Origin: Humulus lupulus
Lineage: Eukaryota > Streptophyta > Magnoliopsida > Rosales > Cannabaceae
Direction: 5' to 3'
DNA length: 64,000 nucleotides
NCBI RefSeq assembly: GCF_963169125.1
Contig: NC_084794.1
Span: 157,490,858 to 157,554,857 of the forward strand
The first letter of the stretch is position 1, and each line of letters starts with the position of its first letter. Shown here one piece after another: positions 11,188 to 21,847 of the stretch. Under the pieces are notes generated by a model. It was not told the origin of the DNA. It did no database searches and was given only the letters and a program-made list of their open reading frames with translations. The translations under genes were made by a program, and so were the position numbers.

Positions 11188-12119
11188 ATGAGTATGTCTG
11201 TTCTCCCTCAAAGTATTATCAAGGAAATTGAGAGGCTTTGTTGAGGTTTTCTTAGGGGTCTCAATGGGAATAGATGTAAGATTCATATGGCTTCTTGGGA
11301 CAAAGTTTGCTTGCCTAAGGTTTTTGGGGGCTCGGGTTCAGAAATGGCCAGCGTTGGAATCATGCTATCTTAGCCAAGTATGTTTGGGCTGTCTCTGAAA
11401 AGCTTGATGTGTTGTGGGTAAAGTGGGTCAATTCAGTTTATCTGAAGGGTAGTGATATCTGGTCCTATAATGTACCCCAGGATACTAGCTGGTATTGGAG
11501 GAAATTATGCAATATCAGAGGTAAATTTAGTAAGGAGGATATCATTTCTGTTGGTTTAAATGGGAAGTTTAAAGCTACCAATCTTTATATGGAGTCCCTA
11601 AATCATGCTCAGGTAGGATACTACAAAGCTGTATGGTGTAGATTATCTTATCCTAAGCATAGATTTTTGCTTTGGTAGGCCATTAACTAACAGTTACTGA
11701 CTTGTGACAACCTTCTGAGGTTCAAAGTTCCTCTTGAGTCTGTTATGTGCCCGGTGTGTGGTGTTAGTGAAGAGAGCCACTCTCACTTATTCTTTGCTTG
11801 TCCTTTATCTGGTAAAATTCTGGAGTTATTATCTGACTTGCTGAAGATCAGTTTATGGCTGGTTGAGTTTGATAGATGGAGAGATTGGCTGTCAAGTAGG
11901 AACAATGGATTACTTTCTCACATTTATAACTTGTTGTTTGCTGCTGTGGTCTACTGCATTTGGAGGAATCGAAACTGCTGTATTTTTTATCTCTGCTCTC
12001 GGTCTGCTTCGAGTATAGCTGCTGAAGTTAGACTATTACTGCAGAACAAAATTAGTGGTATTAGTAAGAAGAAGTTATCTGTTCAGGGAAAGTGTTTAAT
12101 TACTCAATTTACTATGTAA
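11188..12119 (+). pseudogene. LINE ORF2 C-terminal remnant with zf-RVT motif
   Basis: Continuation of ORF2 after the premature stop, broken by a further TGA near 11240, an indel near 11330, and stops at 11676-11690. The piece at 11745-12119 contains a zf-RVT-like Cys/His cluster (CPVCGVSEESHSHLFFAC), usual at the C-terminus of plant LINE RTs, then a tryptophan-rich segment (CIWRNRNCC). It ends with a stop at 12117-12119. Confidence 0.88.
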
Positions 12120-12290
12120 TCTGGTTGTATTTTGTTCTATTTTTCCCTAGTTTGGATTGGCTTTAGCTTCTGGTTTTTTGTCTATTGAGGCCTGCTTTGT
12201 TAGCTAGTCTTTTGCTGTTTTGCTGGTTTAGTTTGTAATCTTGGTTGTTTGATTAATGAAGTTCATTCATTCTTCTTGATAAAAAAAAAA
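12120..12290 (+). other. LINE 3' UTR and poly(A) tail
   Basis: A 161-bp T-rich 3' UTR ends in an A-run (12281-12290, plus two A's shared with the TSD). Confidence 0.88.
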
Positions 12291-12306
12291 AAGCATCCTG
12301 TGGATC
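12291..12306. repeat. LINE target-site duplication, right copy
   Basis: Perfect 16-bp copy of 7316-7331, directly after the poly(A); element A gag resumes here. Confidence 0.93.
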
Positions 12307-12393
12307 TCTTGCATTAGGTTGGTCTCCAACCTCCACCTGAGGTTTGTTAACGGGATCGATTGGATCCTGAGTGGTGGAATCCCTTGGAGCCAT
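12307..12393 (-). pseudogene. Element A gag N-terminus
   Basis: The minus strand starts at ATG 12393 (MAPRDSTTQDPIDPVNKPQ) and runs into the LINE insertion. The same frame resumes left of 7331. The duplicate at 17090-17195 has ACG instead of ATG at the start. Gag begins only about 85 bp from the LTR, as in element C. Confidence 0.75.
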
Positions 12394-12458
12394 CTTCTTT
12401 ATCTGGTTGGGTTTTGGAGCATCGTAAAACTGATGAAAGTGTGTTGCTTGATTTCGTT

Positions 12459-12476
12459 CTCTCAATGAAAGCACCA
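12459..12476 (-). promoter_or_regulatory. Element A primer binding site
   Basis: On the minus strand this reads tggtgctttcattgagag, three bases after the LTR. It is the same sequence as at element A copy 2 (17257-17274) and element C (43967-43984). It begins TGG, as needed to pair with a tRNA 3' CCA end; I do not assign the tRNA. Confidence 0.75.
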
Positions 12477-12810
12477 AAATGTTGAACTGTGAAATTGGCC
12501 AACGGTCGTATGTACAGTATACGACACCTTTTCAATGAAATAAATAGAATAAACGACAATGTACGATTATCTTAAGAAAACACAAAAAATTTTTATAGTG
12601 GTTCACCCCTGTTCTAATGAACAGTAATAACCTAATCCACTTTGCTTTTAGGATTGAATCACTCAACAATTACACTGAGGAACAAAAGCATTCAATCGTT
12701 TCTAATTTGCCCATAATTTCTCCCTAAATATCCTTCAGGTCTCCAAAATTCCAGAAAAAAGTGATAAGGGAAAAAGTCCCAAAGTCCTCTTTATGAAGCC
12801 CTGGGTCCTT

Positions 12811-12819
12811 TATTTATAG
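12811..12819 (-). promoter_or_regulatory. Element A LTR TATA box
   Basis: Minus-strand ctataaata. The equivalent in copy 2 is at about 17608-17616. Confidence 0.55.
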
Positions 12820-13100
12820 TACCCTGGGGCTGTTACATGATCAGTAGTACTAGAGATCGTGGTTTGGTATACGATTATCAGGTAGTGGAGATATGTGTCC
12901 ACCTCCCCATGACTATGAGATCGTGGGTCTTCTCGATGTTTCTCTAGATTGTAGTGGATAAAGCACGATAGAAACCTCTGGGATGATGTTAAGTCTCTAT
13001 TGGTTTATGAGACTTAAGTGCAAGGCTCGATGACCTGAGCTTGGGTGCTAGGCTTGTGACCTCCTGGGTGCTAGGCGTGTTGATCTCAGTTTGATCGAGA

Positions 13101-13105
13101 CTGAG
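13101..13105. repeat. Solo-LTR TSD, left (ctgag)
   Basis: ctgag is repeated at 15432-15436. In unit 2 the uninterrupted sequence is near 17897 (agagtgagtatt), which marks the empty site. Confidence 0.88.
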
Positions 13106-13650
13106 TGTAATGCCCCGAATTCTCCCTTGTGTTTAACGACGTGAATAGTAGGCCGGGAGAGCCATACGTGCTTAATTATGTTATTAATTGATAAAATGCA
13201 TGTATATGCTGATTATATTATGATATGATGTGAAATGCATGCATGTGAGTCCATATTTCTTATTACAGGGGTGTGATGGTAATTTGGCCCGTTGAGGGTA
13301 AATTGATTATTTGTACGCATGTTGGTGATATATCTTGAGACCACATTATGATGTGGGTTTTTCGAGCCATTTGGCATGAGACGATCAAGGAATGTTAATT
13401 ATCGGTTTGGTCATAACAGGCTTAAGTTCAGGGCTCGGGGTGAGTCTCGGGGTGTTTTAATGATTAGAATGTTACCGGGCATTAAAGGGTAACGGGATGT
13501 GAATTATTGGTGTTTGAGGATATTGAGATTAGCGGGAATTGGGAAGCGTTAATTATGATTAACGGTGTAGGTGTAAAGTGCCAAAATTACCCTTAAAGTG
13601 GTTTTAGAAGCTTTAAAAGACCTAGGGGTATTTTAGTCTTTTGGCTTGGA

Positions 13651-13658
13651 TATATATG
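13651..13658 (+). promoter_or_regulatory. Solo LTR TATA box
   Basis: tatatatg about 545 bp into the LTR, followed by a CT-rich leader (ttcttcttctccttccc), as expected for an LTR promoter. Confidence 0.45.
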
Positions 13659-14534
13659 ATGTTTGGAGGCTGTAGAATAAACAGAGTAAAACAGAGACAA
13701 TTCTTCTTCTCCTTCCCGTACCTTCTCCTTCCTTCATCTTCCTTGTGAATTTTTGTGATCTTGTTGAGGATTTGAGCTTAGGAGCTAGGCCTTGGTACTT
13801 TGGGAGAGTGTTCCACTCTGGAAGACCACCATAACCTGAACTTGAGGTAAGCTTTTAGCCACTAGTTTCCATGTATGCTCTGTTTTCGTTTTAAGATTTC
13901 ACCTCTAGATTTTGGTATGGAAATTGGAATCAAGGGGAGTTTTTGTGGTGTTTTACTTGGGTTATGATGGGGGAGAGTTATGGGTGATGTTTGGAGGTTT
14001 AAATGGGTGTTTGGAAGAGGTTTTGAGTTGGTTTGAAGGGCTGGTTTGAGAGGGAAAACGCAGGGGAGTTTGCTGATGCATTGCTGAATTCTGGGTAATT
14101 TAGCACAATGAGCCGCGACTTGAGATGGCTTCAGAGGTGGAAACGCCTCTGTCAGGAGGGTGAGCCGCGGCCCATCAGGGAAAATTTGGTGAGAAAAGTG
14201 TTTTTAGCATGGGGATTCAAACCTAAGGCCTCGGGGTTGAACCTACTACCCGGTTGAGTAGTGTTTGATGTCCCGGAGGTTAGGTTTTGGTCTGGGAACC
14301 TTTTATGGTTCAATTTATTGATGGAATCCCATAATTTGTTATGACCAGGTAACCGCTAAAGAGCCAAAAGGTCGATCGTTCTCAGGGTTGTTCTTTTATT
14401 CATTCTAGCTCGAACCAGAGGTAAGAAAACTGCACCCCAAGTGTGACATGCATGGATACTCGTGAGACATGTTGGTTGTGTAATATGGACATAGATTGAA
14501 TATAGAATGCTTAGAATATGTTTCTCACTTGTGC

Positions 14535-14770
14535 ATGGTACCGAATCATTAGTCAGGTTTGGCAAAGGTGCTAGTATCAACTGTGAAGTTGTGACTCATT
14601 AGTCAGGTTCGGCAGTGGCACTGGGCACTGGTCACGTTGCACTGACTCATCAGTCAGAATTGGCAAAGGTGTTAGTATCAGCTGTGAAGCTGTGACTTAT
14701 TAGTCAGGTTCGGCAGTGATACTAGACACTGGTCACATAGCGCTGACTCATTAGTCAGAACGGCCTTAGT
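14535..14770 (+). repeat. Tandem repeat with tgactcattagtca palindromes
   Basis: Five degenerate copies of a TGACT-CATT-AGTCA inverted repeat (about 14544, 14590, 14642, 14692, 14745), alternating with 'ggttcggcagtg(g/a)cactgg'- and 'aattggcaaaggtg'-type spacers. The composite unit is about 105 bp. Confidence 0.75.
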
Positions 14771-15431
14771 GTGGATCACGCAAGCCAACAGAGATTAGAT
14801 CTAATCGACTATTAGCATTGAATGACTCAAAGAGCATTAATGCCAGACCTACCCCGAGGGTCGATGAAAGAAATAAGCGCTTAGAGGCTAGTGGCTTACC
14901 TAGCAGCCACTCTTCCACTTGAATCATGTGATGTTCACTCATTTGTTTGAAAGCTTTATGCTCAGTGTGATTATAATGATAATCATTTGATAATGTTTAT
15001 ATAAAGTGTTATGTTTTCTTGCTGGGCTTTGGCTCATGGGTGCTATGTGGTGCAGGTAAAGGGAAAGAAAAGCTCACCTAGCCTTGAGTGGAGAGCTGAT
15101 GTGGTGATGTGTACATATGCGGCCGCTTGACCACCACGGCCAAGGAGTTCTCAGAGGAACTAGGGGGTTTACCCTATTTTTGCCGCTTAGGTAAGCGGGA
15201 TTGTAAATTTAAAACAGTAATGACCATTTTGTACTGAGAACCACTTGTAAATGTTTTGTTTAGCTCTGCAGAGAAGTTTGTAATGAAAATCTCCATTTCC
15301 TTTATATTGGTTTTATGCTTTAACCTGTTAATTACACTTAGAGCACGTTTTTGACCAAAGGACTCGGGTATCGAGTCAAATTTCCAGTCCACCGTTCACC
15401 GTAACTGTTCTGGGGTAGCCAAGGCGTTACA

Positions 15432-15436
15432 CTGAG
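15432..15436. repeat. Solo-LTR TSD, right (ctgag)
   Basis: Matches 13101-13105; element A LTR resumes immediately after it. Confidence 0.88.
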
Positions 15437-15890
15437 TATTACTCAGTGAAGTGTACTTGGGGGTTTAGGCCGACCACCCTATGAAGAATAGGGTGGGCCG
15501 ACCACTCAGGTGGTTCTGGAGCACGTCAGGCCGACCACCCTAGGGGTTTGGGTCAGGTCAACCACCGCTAGGGGTCCTTGGGCATATTGGGGCCTGCCAC
15601 CCTTGGGGTAGGGGTCAAGCCGACAACTCATAGTGGCTCATGGACACACTTGGGCCAACCACCCCTAAGGCTCTTGGGCCTGCTTAGGTCGACCACCCCT
15701 AGGGGTAGGGGTAGGGGTCAGGCCGACCACCCCTAGGGGATTTAGGCTTGGTCGATTTCCCTATAGATCCTGGACCTGTCTTTTTTGCCCGTCGGTCTTT
15801 TCTAAATATTTCGTCATTTTTCCCTGATTTGTGATGTCACATGTCACATTCTCATTCCACATGTCATCCTCGTATTTTTGAGGGATAACA

Positions 15891-16300
15891 ACTTGGATAA
15901 TCAGTTCCAAGATCATCTTACTGGGCGTGGGATTCTGTCTCAACTTCACTACCCAAGGACTCCGCAACAAAATGGTGTGATGAGCGTCAGAATTGAACGT
16001 TGTTAGATACGGTTAGGTCAATGATTAGTTATTCAACTCTACCACCATCTTTTTGGGGGTATGCCATTCAAACCGCTAATGTCATTTTAAATGTTCTACC
16101 GTCTAAGGATATCTCTCAAAATGCCTATGGAATTATGGAATGGGCATGAACCTAATTTATGCCATTATAGAATTTGGACGTGTCCAACTATTGTCCTCAG
16201 TAAAATGGAAGGAAAGCTAGAATAGCGAGCTGAGGTTTCCTCATTTGTTGGCTATCCTAAAGGGACTCGGGGTTATGGTCTGTTAAATAAAAATGATAAG
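15891..16300 (+). pseudogene. Copia integrase fragment, copy 1
   Basis: Encodes, with frameshifts and stops, FQDHLTGRGILSQL, the PQQNGV region, then MELWNGHEPNL, IWTCP and FVGYPKGT, which together are the C-terminal half of a Ty1/copia integrase. About 98 percent identical by eye to 18330-18739 and more diverged from 46740-47157. Ends in aatgataag, where the LTR of family F begins. Confidence 0.85.
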
Positions 16301-16722
16301 TGTTGTTATACAAGCTAGGTATAAAACACTTAGTAAATTTCACATAGTGTAGATGTAAAATTTTAGTTTCAATTGTAGGCAGTTAAAAATTTTGTTTTGG
16401 GTCCAAAGTTATATATGGAGGTATCTAAGGATCTCGTAAAAGTTTGGTTGCATTTAGAAAATTTTAGGCTCGTTGTAGGAGTCACAAGTTAGTTGAGGTG
16501 GTGATGTGTTGCCTCTTTGGAGGTGTTCCATGGCCTAGATGTAAAGGAACTCAAAAGCCACAGCAAGCGATGCATCACCTGCTAGTAGGTGACTCATCAC
16601 CTGGTAGGCTATGCATTGCCTACTAGCAAGCAACGTGTTGCCATACATGCCCGTAAAGACACATGTTTTAAGCTCCAAATGACGATTTCTTTAGCTCTAA
16701 TGCTAGTTGTTAAACCTAATGG
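16301..16722 (+). mobile_element. Copia LTR (family F), copy 1, truncated at the duplication junction
   Basis: Starts tgttgttatacaag and matches the full LTR at 18740-19628 for its first about 420 bp. It breaks off at aatgg, where element A gag sequence begins, so TATA and the 3' half are missing. The break is the duplication breakpoint, not a normal LTR end. Confidence 0.85.
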
Positions 16723-17256
16723 AGGAGGCAGTCTTGGATTGTGCCTCTTCATCTTGTCTCTAGAAAAGTTTTTCTGAGAGCATCCTTGGGGTTTGACTTC
16801 TCCCCTGGGACTCCTTGTTACTATTGTCTCGCATTCCTGCAACTTTGGCATGAACCTCCCTCACTGCATGAGCTGCAGCTTCAACTTTAGTTCAAGCTAA
16901 TTGAATAGCCACCTCTAGGGCCACAACAGCCTCCTGGTGCCTCCGGTTAGCTTCCTGCTCCCTTTGGATCATCCTCTAGACCTGCTCATTTATCTCCCGT
17001 TGTAGTCGTTCCATAGTTGCCCTCTGAAGGAAAATTTTTGCAGCAAAGGCCTCCTGCCTCGCCAAAATTTGCACCATCTCCTCCTGGTAAGCATCTTATG
17101 GATCTTCTGCATTAGGTTGGTCTCCAACCTCCACCTGAGGTTTGTTAATGGGATCGATGGGATCCTGAGTGGTGGAATCCCTTGAAGCCGTCTTCTTTAT
17201 CTGGTTGGGTTTTGGAGCATCGTAAAACTGATGAAAGTGTGTTGCTTGATTTCGTT
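16719..17256 (-). pseudogene. Element A gag start, duplicated copy 2
   Basis: Repeats 6945-7315 joined directly to 12307-12458, without the LINE. The gag initiator at 17193-17195 is ACG instead of ATG. Carries the empty LINE target site near 17090-17105. Confidence 0.85.
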
Positions 17257-17274
17257 CTCTCAATGAAAGCACCA
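17257..17274 (-). promoter_or_regulatory. Element A primer binding site, copy 2
   Basis: Identical 18 bases to 12459-12476, three bases from the LTR. Confidence 0.75.
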
Positions 17275-17277
17275 AAA

Positions 17278-18329
17278 TGTTGACCTGTGAAATTGGCCAA
17301 CAATTGTATGTACAGTATATGACACATTTTTAATGAAATTAATAGAATAAACGACAGTGTACGATTATCTTAAGAAAACACACAAAATTTTTAAAGTGGT
17401 TCAGCCCTGTTCTAATGAGCAGTAATAACCTAATCCACTTTGCGTTTAGTATTGAATCACTCAACAATTACACTGAGGAACAAAAGCATTCACTCGTTTC
17501 TAATTTGCCCATAATTTCTCCCCAAATATCCTTCAGATCTCCAAAATTCCAGAAAAAGTGACCAGGGAAAAAGTCCCAAAGTCCTCTTTATGAAGCCCTG
17601 GGTCCTTTATTTATAATACCGTGGGGCTGTTACATGATCAGTAGTACTAGTGATCATGGTTTGGTATACGATTATCAGGTAGCGGAGATATGTGTCCGCC
17701 TCCCCATGACTACGAGAACGTGGGTCTTCTCGATGTTTCTCTAGATCATGGTGGATAATGAACGATAGAAACCTCTGGGATGATGTTAAGTCTCTGTTGG
17801 TATATGAGACTTAGGTGAAAGGCCCGACAACCCGAGCTTGGGTGATAGGCTTGTGACCTTCTGGGTGCTAGGTGTGTTGATCTCAATTTGAACAAGAGTG
17901 AGTATTACTCAATGAAGTGTGCTTGGGGGTTTAGGCCAACCACCCTATGAAGAATAAGGTGGGCCGACCACTCAGGTGGTTCTAGAGCACGTCAGGCCGA
18001 CCACCCCTAGAGTCCTTGGGCATACTGGGGCTGGCCACCCTTGGGGTAGGGGTCAGGCCGACCATACTTAGTGGCTCATGGACACACTTGGGCCAACCAA
18101 CCCTAAGGCTCTTGGGCCTGCTTAGGTCGACCACCCCTAGGGGTAGGGGTAAGGGTCAGGCCGACCACCCCTAGTGGGGTTTAGGCTTGGTCAATTTCCC
18201 TATAGGTCCTGGACCTGTCTGTTTTGCCCGTCGGTCTTTTCTCAATATTTCTTCATTTTTCCCTGATTTGTGATGTCACATGTCACATTCTCATTCCACA
18301 TGTCATCCTCGTATTTTTGAGGGATAACA
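17278..18329 (-). mobile_element. Element A 5' LTR, copy 2 (uninterrupted)
   Basis: 1052 bp, tgttgacc...gggataaca. Serves as the intact reference for copy 1. TATA box on the minus strand near 17608-17616. Contains the 'gccgaccaccc' repeat block (17935-18185). Confidence 0.87.
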
Positions 18330-18739
18330 ACTTGGATAATCAGTTCCAAGATCATCTTACTGGGCGTGGGATTCTGTCTCAACTTCACTACCCAAGGACT
18401 CTGCAACAAAATGGTGTGATGAGCGTCAGAATTGAACGTTGTTAGATACGGTTAGGTCAATGATTAGTTATTCAACTCTACCACCATCTTTTTGGGGGTA
18501 TGCCATTCAAACCGCTAATGTCATTTTAAATGTTCTACCATCTAAGGATATCTTTCAAAATGCCTATGGAATTATGGAATGGGCATGAACCTAATTTATG
18601 CCATTATAGAATTTGGACGTGTCCAACTATTGTCCTAAGTAAAATGGAAGGAAAGCTAGAATAGCGAGCTGAGGTTTCCTCATTTGTTGGCTATCCTATA
18701 GGGACTCGGGGTTATGGTCTGTTAAATAAAAATGATAAG
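18330..18739 (+). pseudogene. Copia integrase fragment, copy 2
   Basis: Near-identical to 15891-16300 (about six differences counted by eye). Same broken integrase C-terminal half ending aatgataag, followed directly by LTR F. Confidence 0.85.
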
Positions 18740-19628
18740 TGCTGTTATACAAGCTAGGTATAAAACACTTAGTAAATTTCACATACTGTAGATGTAAAAT
18801 TTTAGTTTCAATTGTAGGCACTTAAAAATTTTGTTTTGGGTCCAAAGTTATACATGGAGGTATCTAAGGATCTCGTAAAAGTTTGGTTGCATTGATAACA
18901 ATTTTAGGCTCGTTGTAGGAGTCACAAGTCAGTCGAGGTGGTGATGTGTTGCCTCTTTTGAGGTGTTGCATGGTCTAGATGCAAAGGGACTCAAAAGCCA
19001 CAGCAAGCGATGCATCACCAGCTAGTAGGTGACTAATCACTTGGCAGGCTAAGCATCGCCTACTAGCAGGCAACGTGGTTCCATACATGCCCGTAAAGAC
19101 ACATATTTTCAGCTCCAAATGATGATTTCATTACCTCTAATTCTAGTTGTTAAACCCAATGGTGGTGCCGACACTATAAAAGGGTCCTCATAGAGTTTTG
19201 GAAGACCTGATCACTCTCTCAAATCTCTCTCTAACCTCTCTCTCTCTCTCTCTCTAGCTTTCAAGAATCTCTAGTTTTCTCCAAGAAACTCATAAAGAAA
19301 GTTCTTGACTTTGTGAGTTTAAGGCTTGTTCAATCTTAATTCTCTTTTCCTCTTAGAAAAGGCCTCAAGCATGATTGGTGGCTATGAAATAGAGAATTAG
19401 GACATTGATACAAATTGTGTATAAGCCTTTGGTTGTATTTTTTGCATTGAAGTAGGAAAAGTTCAAAGTGGTTGTTCTCAAAGAGTTTTGAGGGTTCATC
19501 AACGAAGAAGAAGATTGCTCTACGACTAGGGTTTTCATCATTTTCTTAATCTTTCTTTGGTCACTGTGAAGCATTATTTTTTGTAGATTATAGATATTGT
19601 GTTGGTGTAATCTTACTCTTCCCCAACA
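18740..19628 (+). mobile_element. Copia LTR, family F, left full copy
   Basis: 889 bp with ends tgctgtta (copy 1 has tgttgtta) and ccccaaca, so inverted TGTTG/CAACA termini. TATA box cactataaaa near 19172-19181, with a CT microsatellite in the leader (about 19200-19255). A copia gag begins 32 bp downstream, and a poor iMet-like site (ttatctgagata, 19643-19654) might be a decayed PBS. Partner LTR at 47158-48042, clearly more diverged than the C or G LTR pairs. Confidence 0.8.
19174..19181 (+). promoter_or_regulatory. LTR F TATA box
   Basis: tataaaag with a CT-rich leader downstream; conserved at 47593-47600 in the right copy. Confidence 0.6.
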
Positions 19629-19660
19629 TTATAATTCTTTATTATCTGAGATACAACATT

Positions 19661-20117
19661 ATGGAAGAATCTAACTCGTTTTCTGCATTGAAGTCCATGA
19701 ATCAAGACTTTGTTCCATTGGATAGGTTGACGGGGCTAACTTTGTACGTTGGAAAGACAAGATTAAATTCTTGCTAACCACTTATAAGGTCTTATATGTC
19801 TTGGATAAAGGCTTAAAACCATTGGAACCGGCTAAGGACGATGACACCTAAGATGTCATCAAAAAAAGGAAAAAGCGTGAAGAGGATGAGTTCAATTGTA
19901 TGGTCATATTCTCAATGCGCTACCAGATTCTTTGTATGATCTCTACACAAACACCAAGACAACCAAGGAGATATGGTAAGCTTTGAAGAAAAAGTACAAA
20001 GCAGAACAAGAAGGAACAAAGAAATTCCTTATCACTCAATATGTGGAGTTTAAGTTTATGATACGAAACCGCTTCTCCCCAAAATACTTGAGTTGTAAAT
20101 TATTGTGAATAAATGGT
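19661..20117 (+). pseudogene. Copia gag N-terminal part (interrupted by element E)
   Basis: Opens at ATG 19661 (MEESNSFSALKSMNQ) and encodes a copia gag (KDKIKFLLTTYKVLYVLDKG in a shifted frame). There are stops and at least one frameshift near 19730. It is cut by E; the sequence continues at 25532-25610 and again at 45647. Confidence 0.8.
20113..20117. repeat. Element E TSD, left (atggt)
   Basis: atggt repeated at 25527-25531; joining across E restores continuous copia gag sequence. Confidence 0.88.
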
Positions 20118-20474
20118 CGTGGATACCAAAAAAACACATTAAAAGAAAAAATACATGATCCTGTATTGAAATGAGTACGGGTCTGTGAACGTGAAAGAAT
20201 TGACCCAATGAGCAACACAAGCTATGTTATAGAGTTCGGGCTAGCCTAGAGCCTAAGGCCTTAATGCTCATATGAGGATGGGCCATATTGCGCAAAATAA
20301 CCTCTATAGAAGCCAAAAGAAAATGTAACACACTCCCGAGGTAGTCCCAAGAGACAACGGATCAAATGATGGATTCTTTGATCCTCACGATAGTGGCTAC
20401 ATCCTAGACATGCCCATCTCACACATATGCACCATGCTGCACCACGCCTCGTGAGGCCGCCCGCGCACCTATGG

Positions 20475-20815
20475 GCCTCGCCCAAGCGCCATCTCGCGCA
20501 GATGCTCCAGCAGCCTCGCCTAGGCAATGTCTCACACAAGCGTTGTAGCAGCCTCGCCCAGGCAGCGTCTAACGTTGGTGCTGCTGCAGCCTTGCATAGG
20601 CTGCGTCTCGCGTAGATGCACTAGCAGCCTCGCCCAGGCAGCGTCTCTCGCAGGCACTCCAGTAGCCTCGGCCAGGAAGCATCTCATGCAGGAGCTACAG
20701 AAGCTCGCCCAGGCATCGTCTTGCGCAGGAGCTCCAACAGCCTCGCCCATGCACCGTCTCGCATAGTTGCTCCAGCAGCCTCGCCCAAGCAGCATCTCGC
20801 ACAGGTGCATCAACA
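20475..20815 (+). repeat. 38-bp GC-rich minisatellite in E 5' LTR, about 9 units
   Basis: Degenerate units of the form gcctcgcccaggcagcgtct plus 18 more bases ending ctccagca. The GC richness leaves long spurious frames open on both strands; none is a gene. Confidence 0.88.
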
Positions 20816-20934
20816 GGCCTCGCGCCTCACACAGCCACAAACCATGTCTTGCCAGGTGCCATCTCGTGCAAGTGCACTAGTGACGTCGCCCATGAGCCTC
20901 GCTCCAAGTGAGGTGCATCCTGCCTCGTCCATAT

Positions 20935-21095
20935 GCCGCGCACCACCATGGTCTCGCGACTCCCATGGCTTCACACCACCATGGTTCCGCGGTCCCCAAT
21001 GTGCCTTGTACCACCATGGTCTCGCGGCTCCGATGGCCCCGCACCACCATGGTCTTGTGGCCCTCAAGGTGCCTCGCACCACCATGGTCTCGCGC
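20935..21095 (+). repeat. About 34-bp caccaccatggt minisatellite in E 5' LTR
   Basis: Five imperfect units each containing the palindrome ccatgg within caccaccatggt(c/t). Five equivalent units lie at 24635-24805 in the 3' LTR, so unlike the 38-bp array its copy number is stable between the LTRs. Confidence 0.88.
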
Positions 21096-21847
21096 CTCGC
21101 GTACTTGCATGGGGTCTAAGACCTCTAGGAGATACCCAGGAACAATTTGGTATCAAGCCAATAGTGGTGTAGATGACTGAGTATACCGTTCATGTTAACA
21201 TGCAAGCTTTCCTACACTTAGAAAAACGTGGGATAGCTTTGAGCAGATACATGCCTTGGAGATGCGAGAATAACCATCAGGTACAAAGCACCGGTACGTG
21301 TACGTGTTTGCAGGACGTACGTCCATGAGGATGACAGAAGCGTGACCCTGACATCTGTATAACACAAGTAGTAGAGGTACGGATTTGTACAGAGAGTGGA
21401 AGCACTACATTCATGCCTTTGACTATGTACCAGGCCGACACCATGACCTTCTTCTCCACCACGACCTATGCCACTACCCTGACAATTTACCTATGTACAA
21501 TCTTGTCCCCTGGGACCACAATGTATGAGGAGCCATTAGAGCTCCAATATAAATAGATCATCACCCCTCTAGAAAAGGGGTTGGAAAACTCATTGTACAC
21601 TCAAGCTATTAAGCAATATACAAAGGCTCACTCCATTGTGGATCTAGTTTTACTTTTCCTTAACTTTATTCTAAGTTCTTATCTAAAGATCTCCATACAT
21701 ATCTTTGAGTTTTCTGATCTAATTTCGTTGATGAGGTTTCACCGTCAACACATATCTTTGAGTTTTTGGATCTAATTTCGTTGACGAGATTTCACCGTCA
21801 ATAGTTTGGCATGGTCTGTGGGAAGAACAAGCATCAAGCCTATGCTC

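Larger units (their letters stand above)
7332..12290 (+). mobile_element. Plant LINE (L1-type non-LTR retrotransposon) inserted in element A gag
   Basis: A 4.96-kb plus-strand element with ORF1 (7401-8507), ORF2 (8746 to about 12119, broken), a short 3' UTR and a terminal A-run (12281-12290), flanked by a perfect 16-bp TSD. This is the layout of L1 elements inserted by target-primed reverse transcription. The 69-bp 5' UTR suggests a full or nearly full length copy. Unit 2 of the local duplication (16719 onward) has the empty site, so the insertion post-dates the duplication. ORF2 stops show that it is dead. Confidence 0.95.
13106..15431 (+). mobile_element. Solo LTR of a chromovirus-type Ty3/gypsy
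   Basis: 2326 bp with near-complementary ends (tgtaatgcc and ggcgttaca) and a perfect 5-bp TSD, with no coding internal region: the signature of a solo LTR left by LTR-LTR recombination. A TATA-like tatatatg is at 13651-13658. The 3' half shares blocks with the B and I LTRs (ggctttggctcatgggtgct region). Contains CCGCGAC/CCGCGG patches (14110-14175) and a tandem repeat at 14535-14770. No PBS or PPT is present inside. Confidence 0.9.
12480..15890 (-). mobile_element. Element A 5' LTR, copy 1, interrupted by a solo LTR
   Basis: Begins tgttgaac and ends gggataaca, giving TG...CA termini. Excluding the inserted solo LTR and one TSD copy, it is about 1.08 kb, matching copy 2 (17278-18329). A minus-strand TATA box is at 12811-12819. 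The part at 15437-15770 is built from repeats of 'ggccgaccacccctagggg'-like blocks. It abuts copia integrase at 15891; the third integrase copy near 46750 reads gcttgg where this flank reads acttgg, consistent with insertion beside (a/g)cttg. Confidence 0.85.
20118..21803 (+). mobile_element. Element E 5' LTR
   Basis: 1686 bp, starting cgtggatacc (the 3' LTR has tgtggatacc) and ending ttcaccgtcaata. TATA box (tataaatag) at 21548-21556. Contains two GC-rich minisatellites (38-bp and about 34-bp units) absent from the other LTRs here. The 3' LTR is 198 bp longer, mainly from extra 38-bp units. Confidence 0.88.

Noticed and set aside
20427..21180. Long overlapping frames on both strands in E's 5' LTR (up to about 130 codons)
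   Set aside because: They are produced by the GC-rich 38-bp and 34-bp minisatellites, appear in several frames at once and recur in the 3' LTR; no protein signature.
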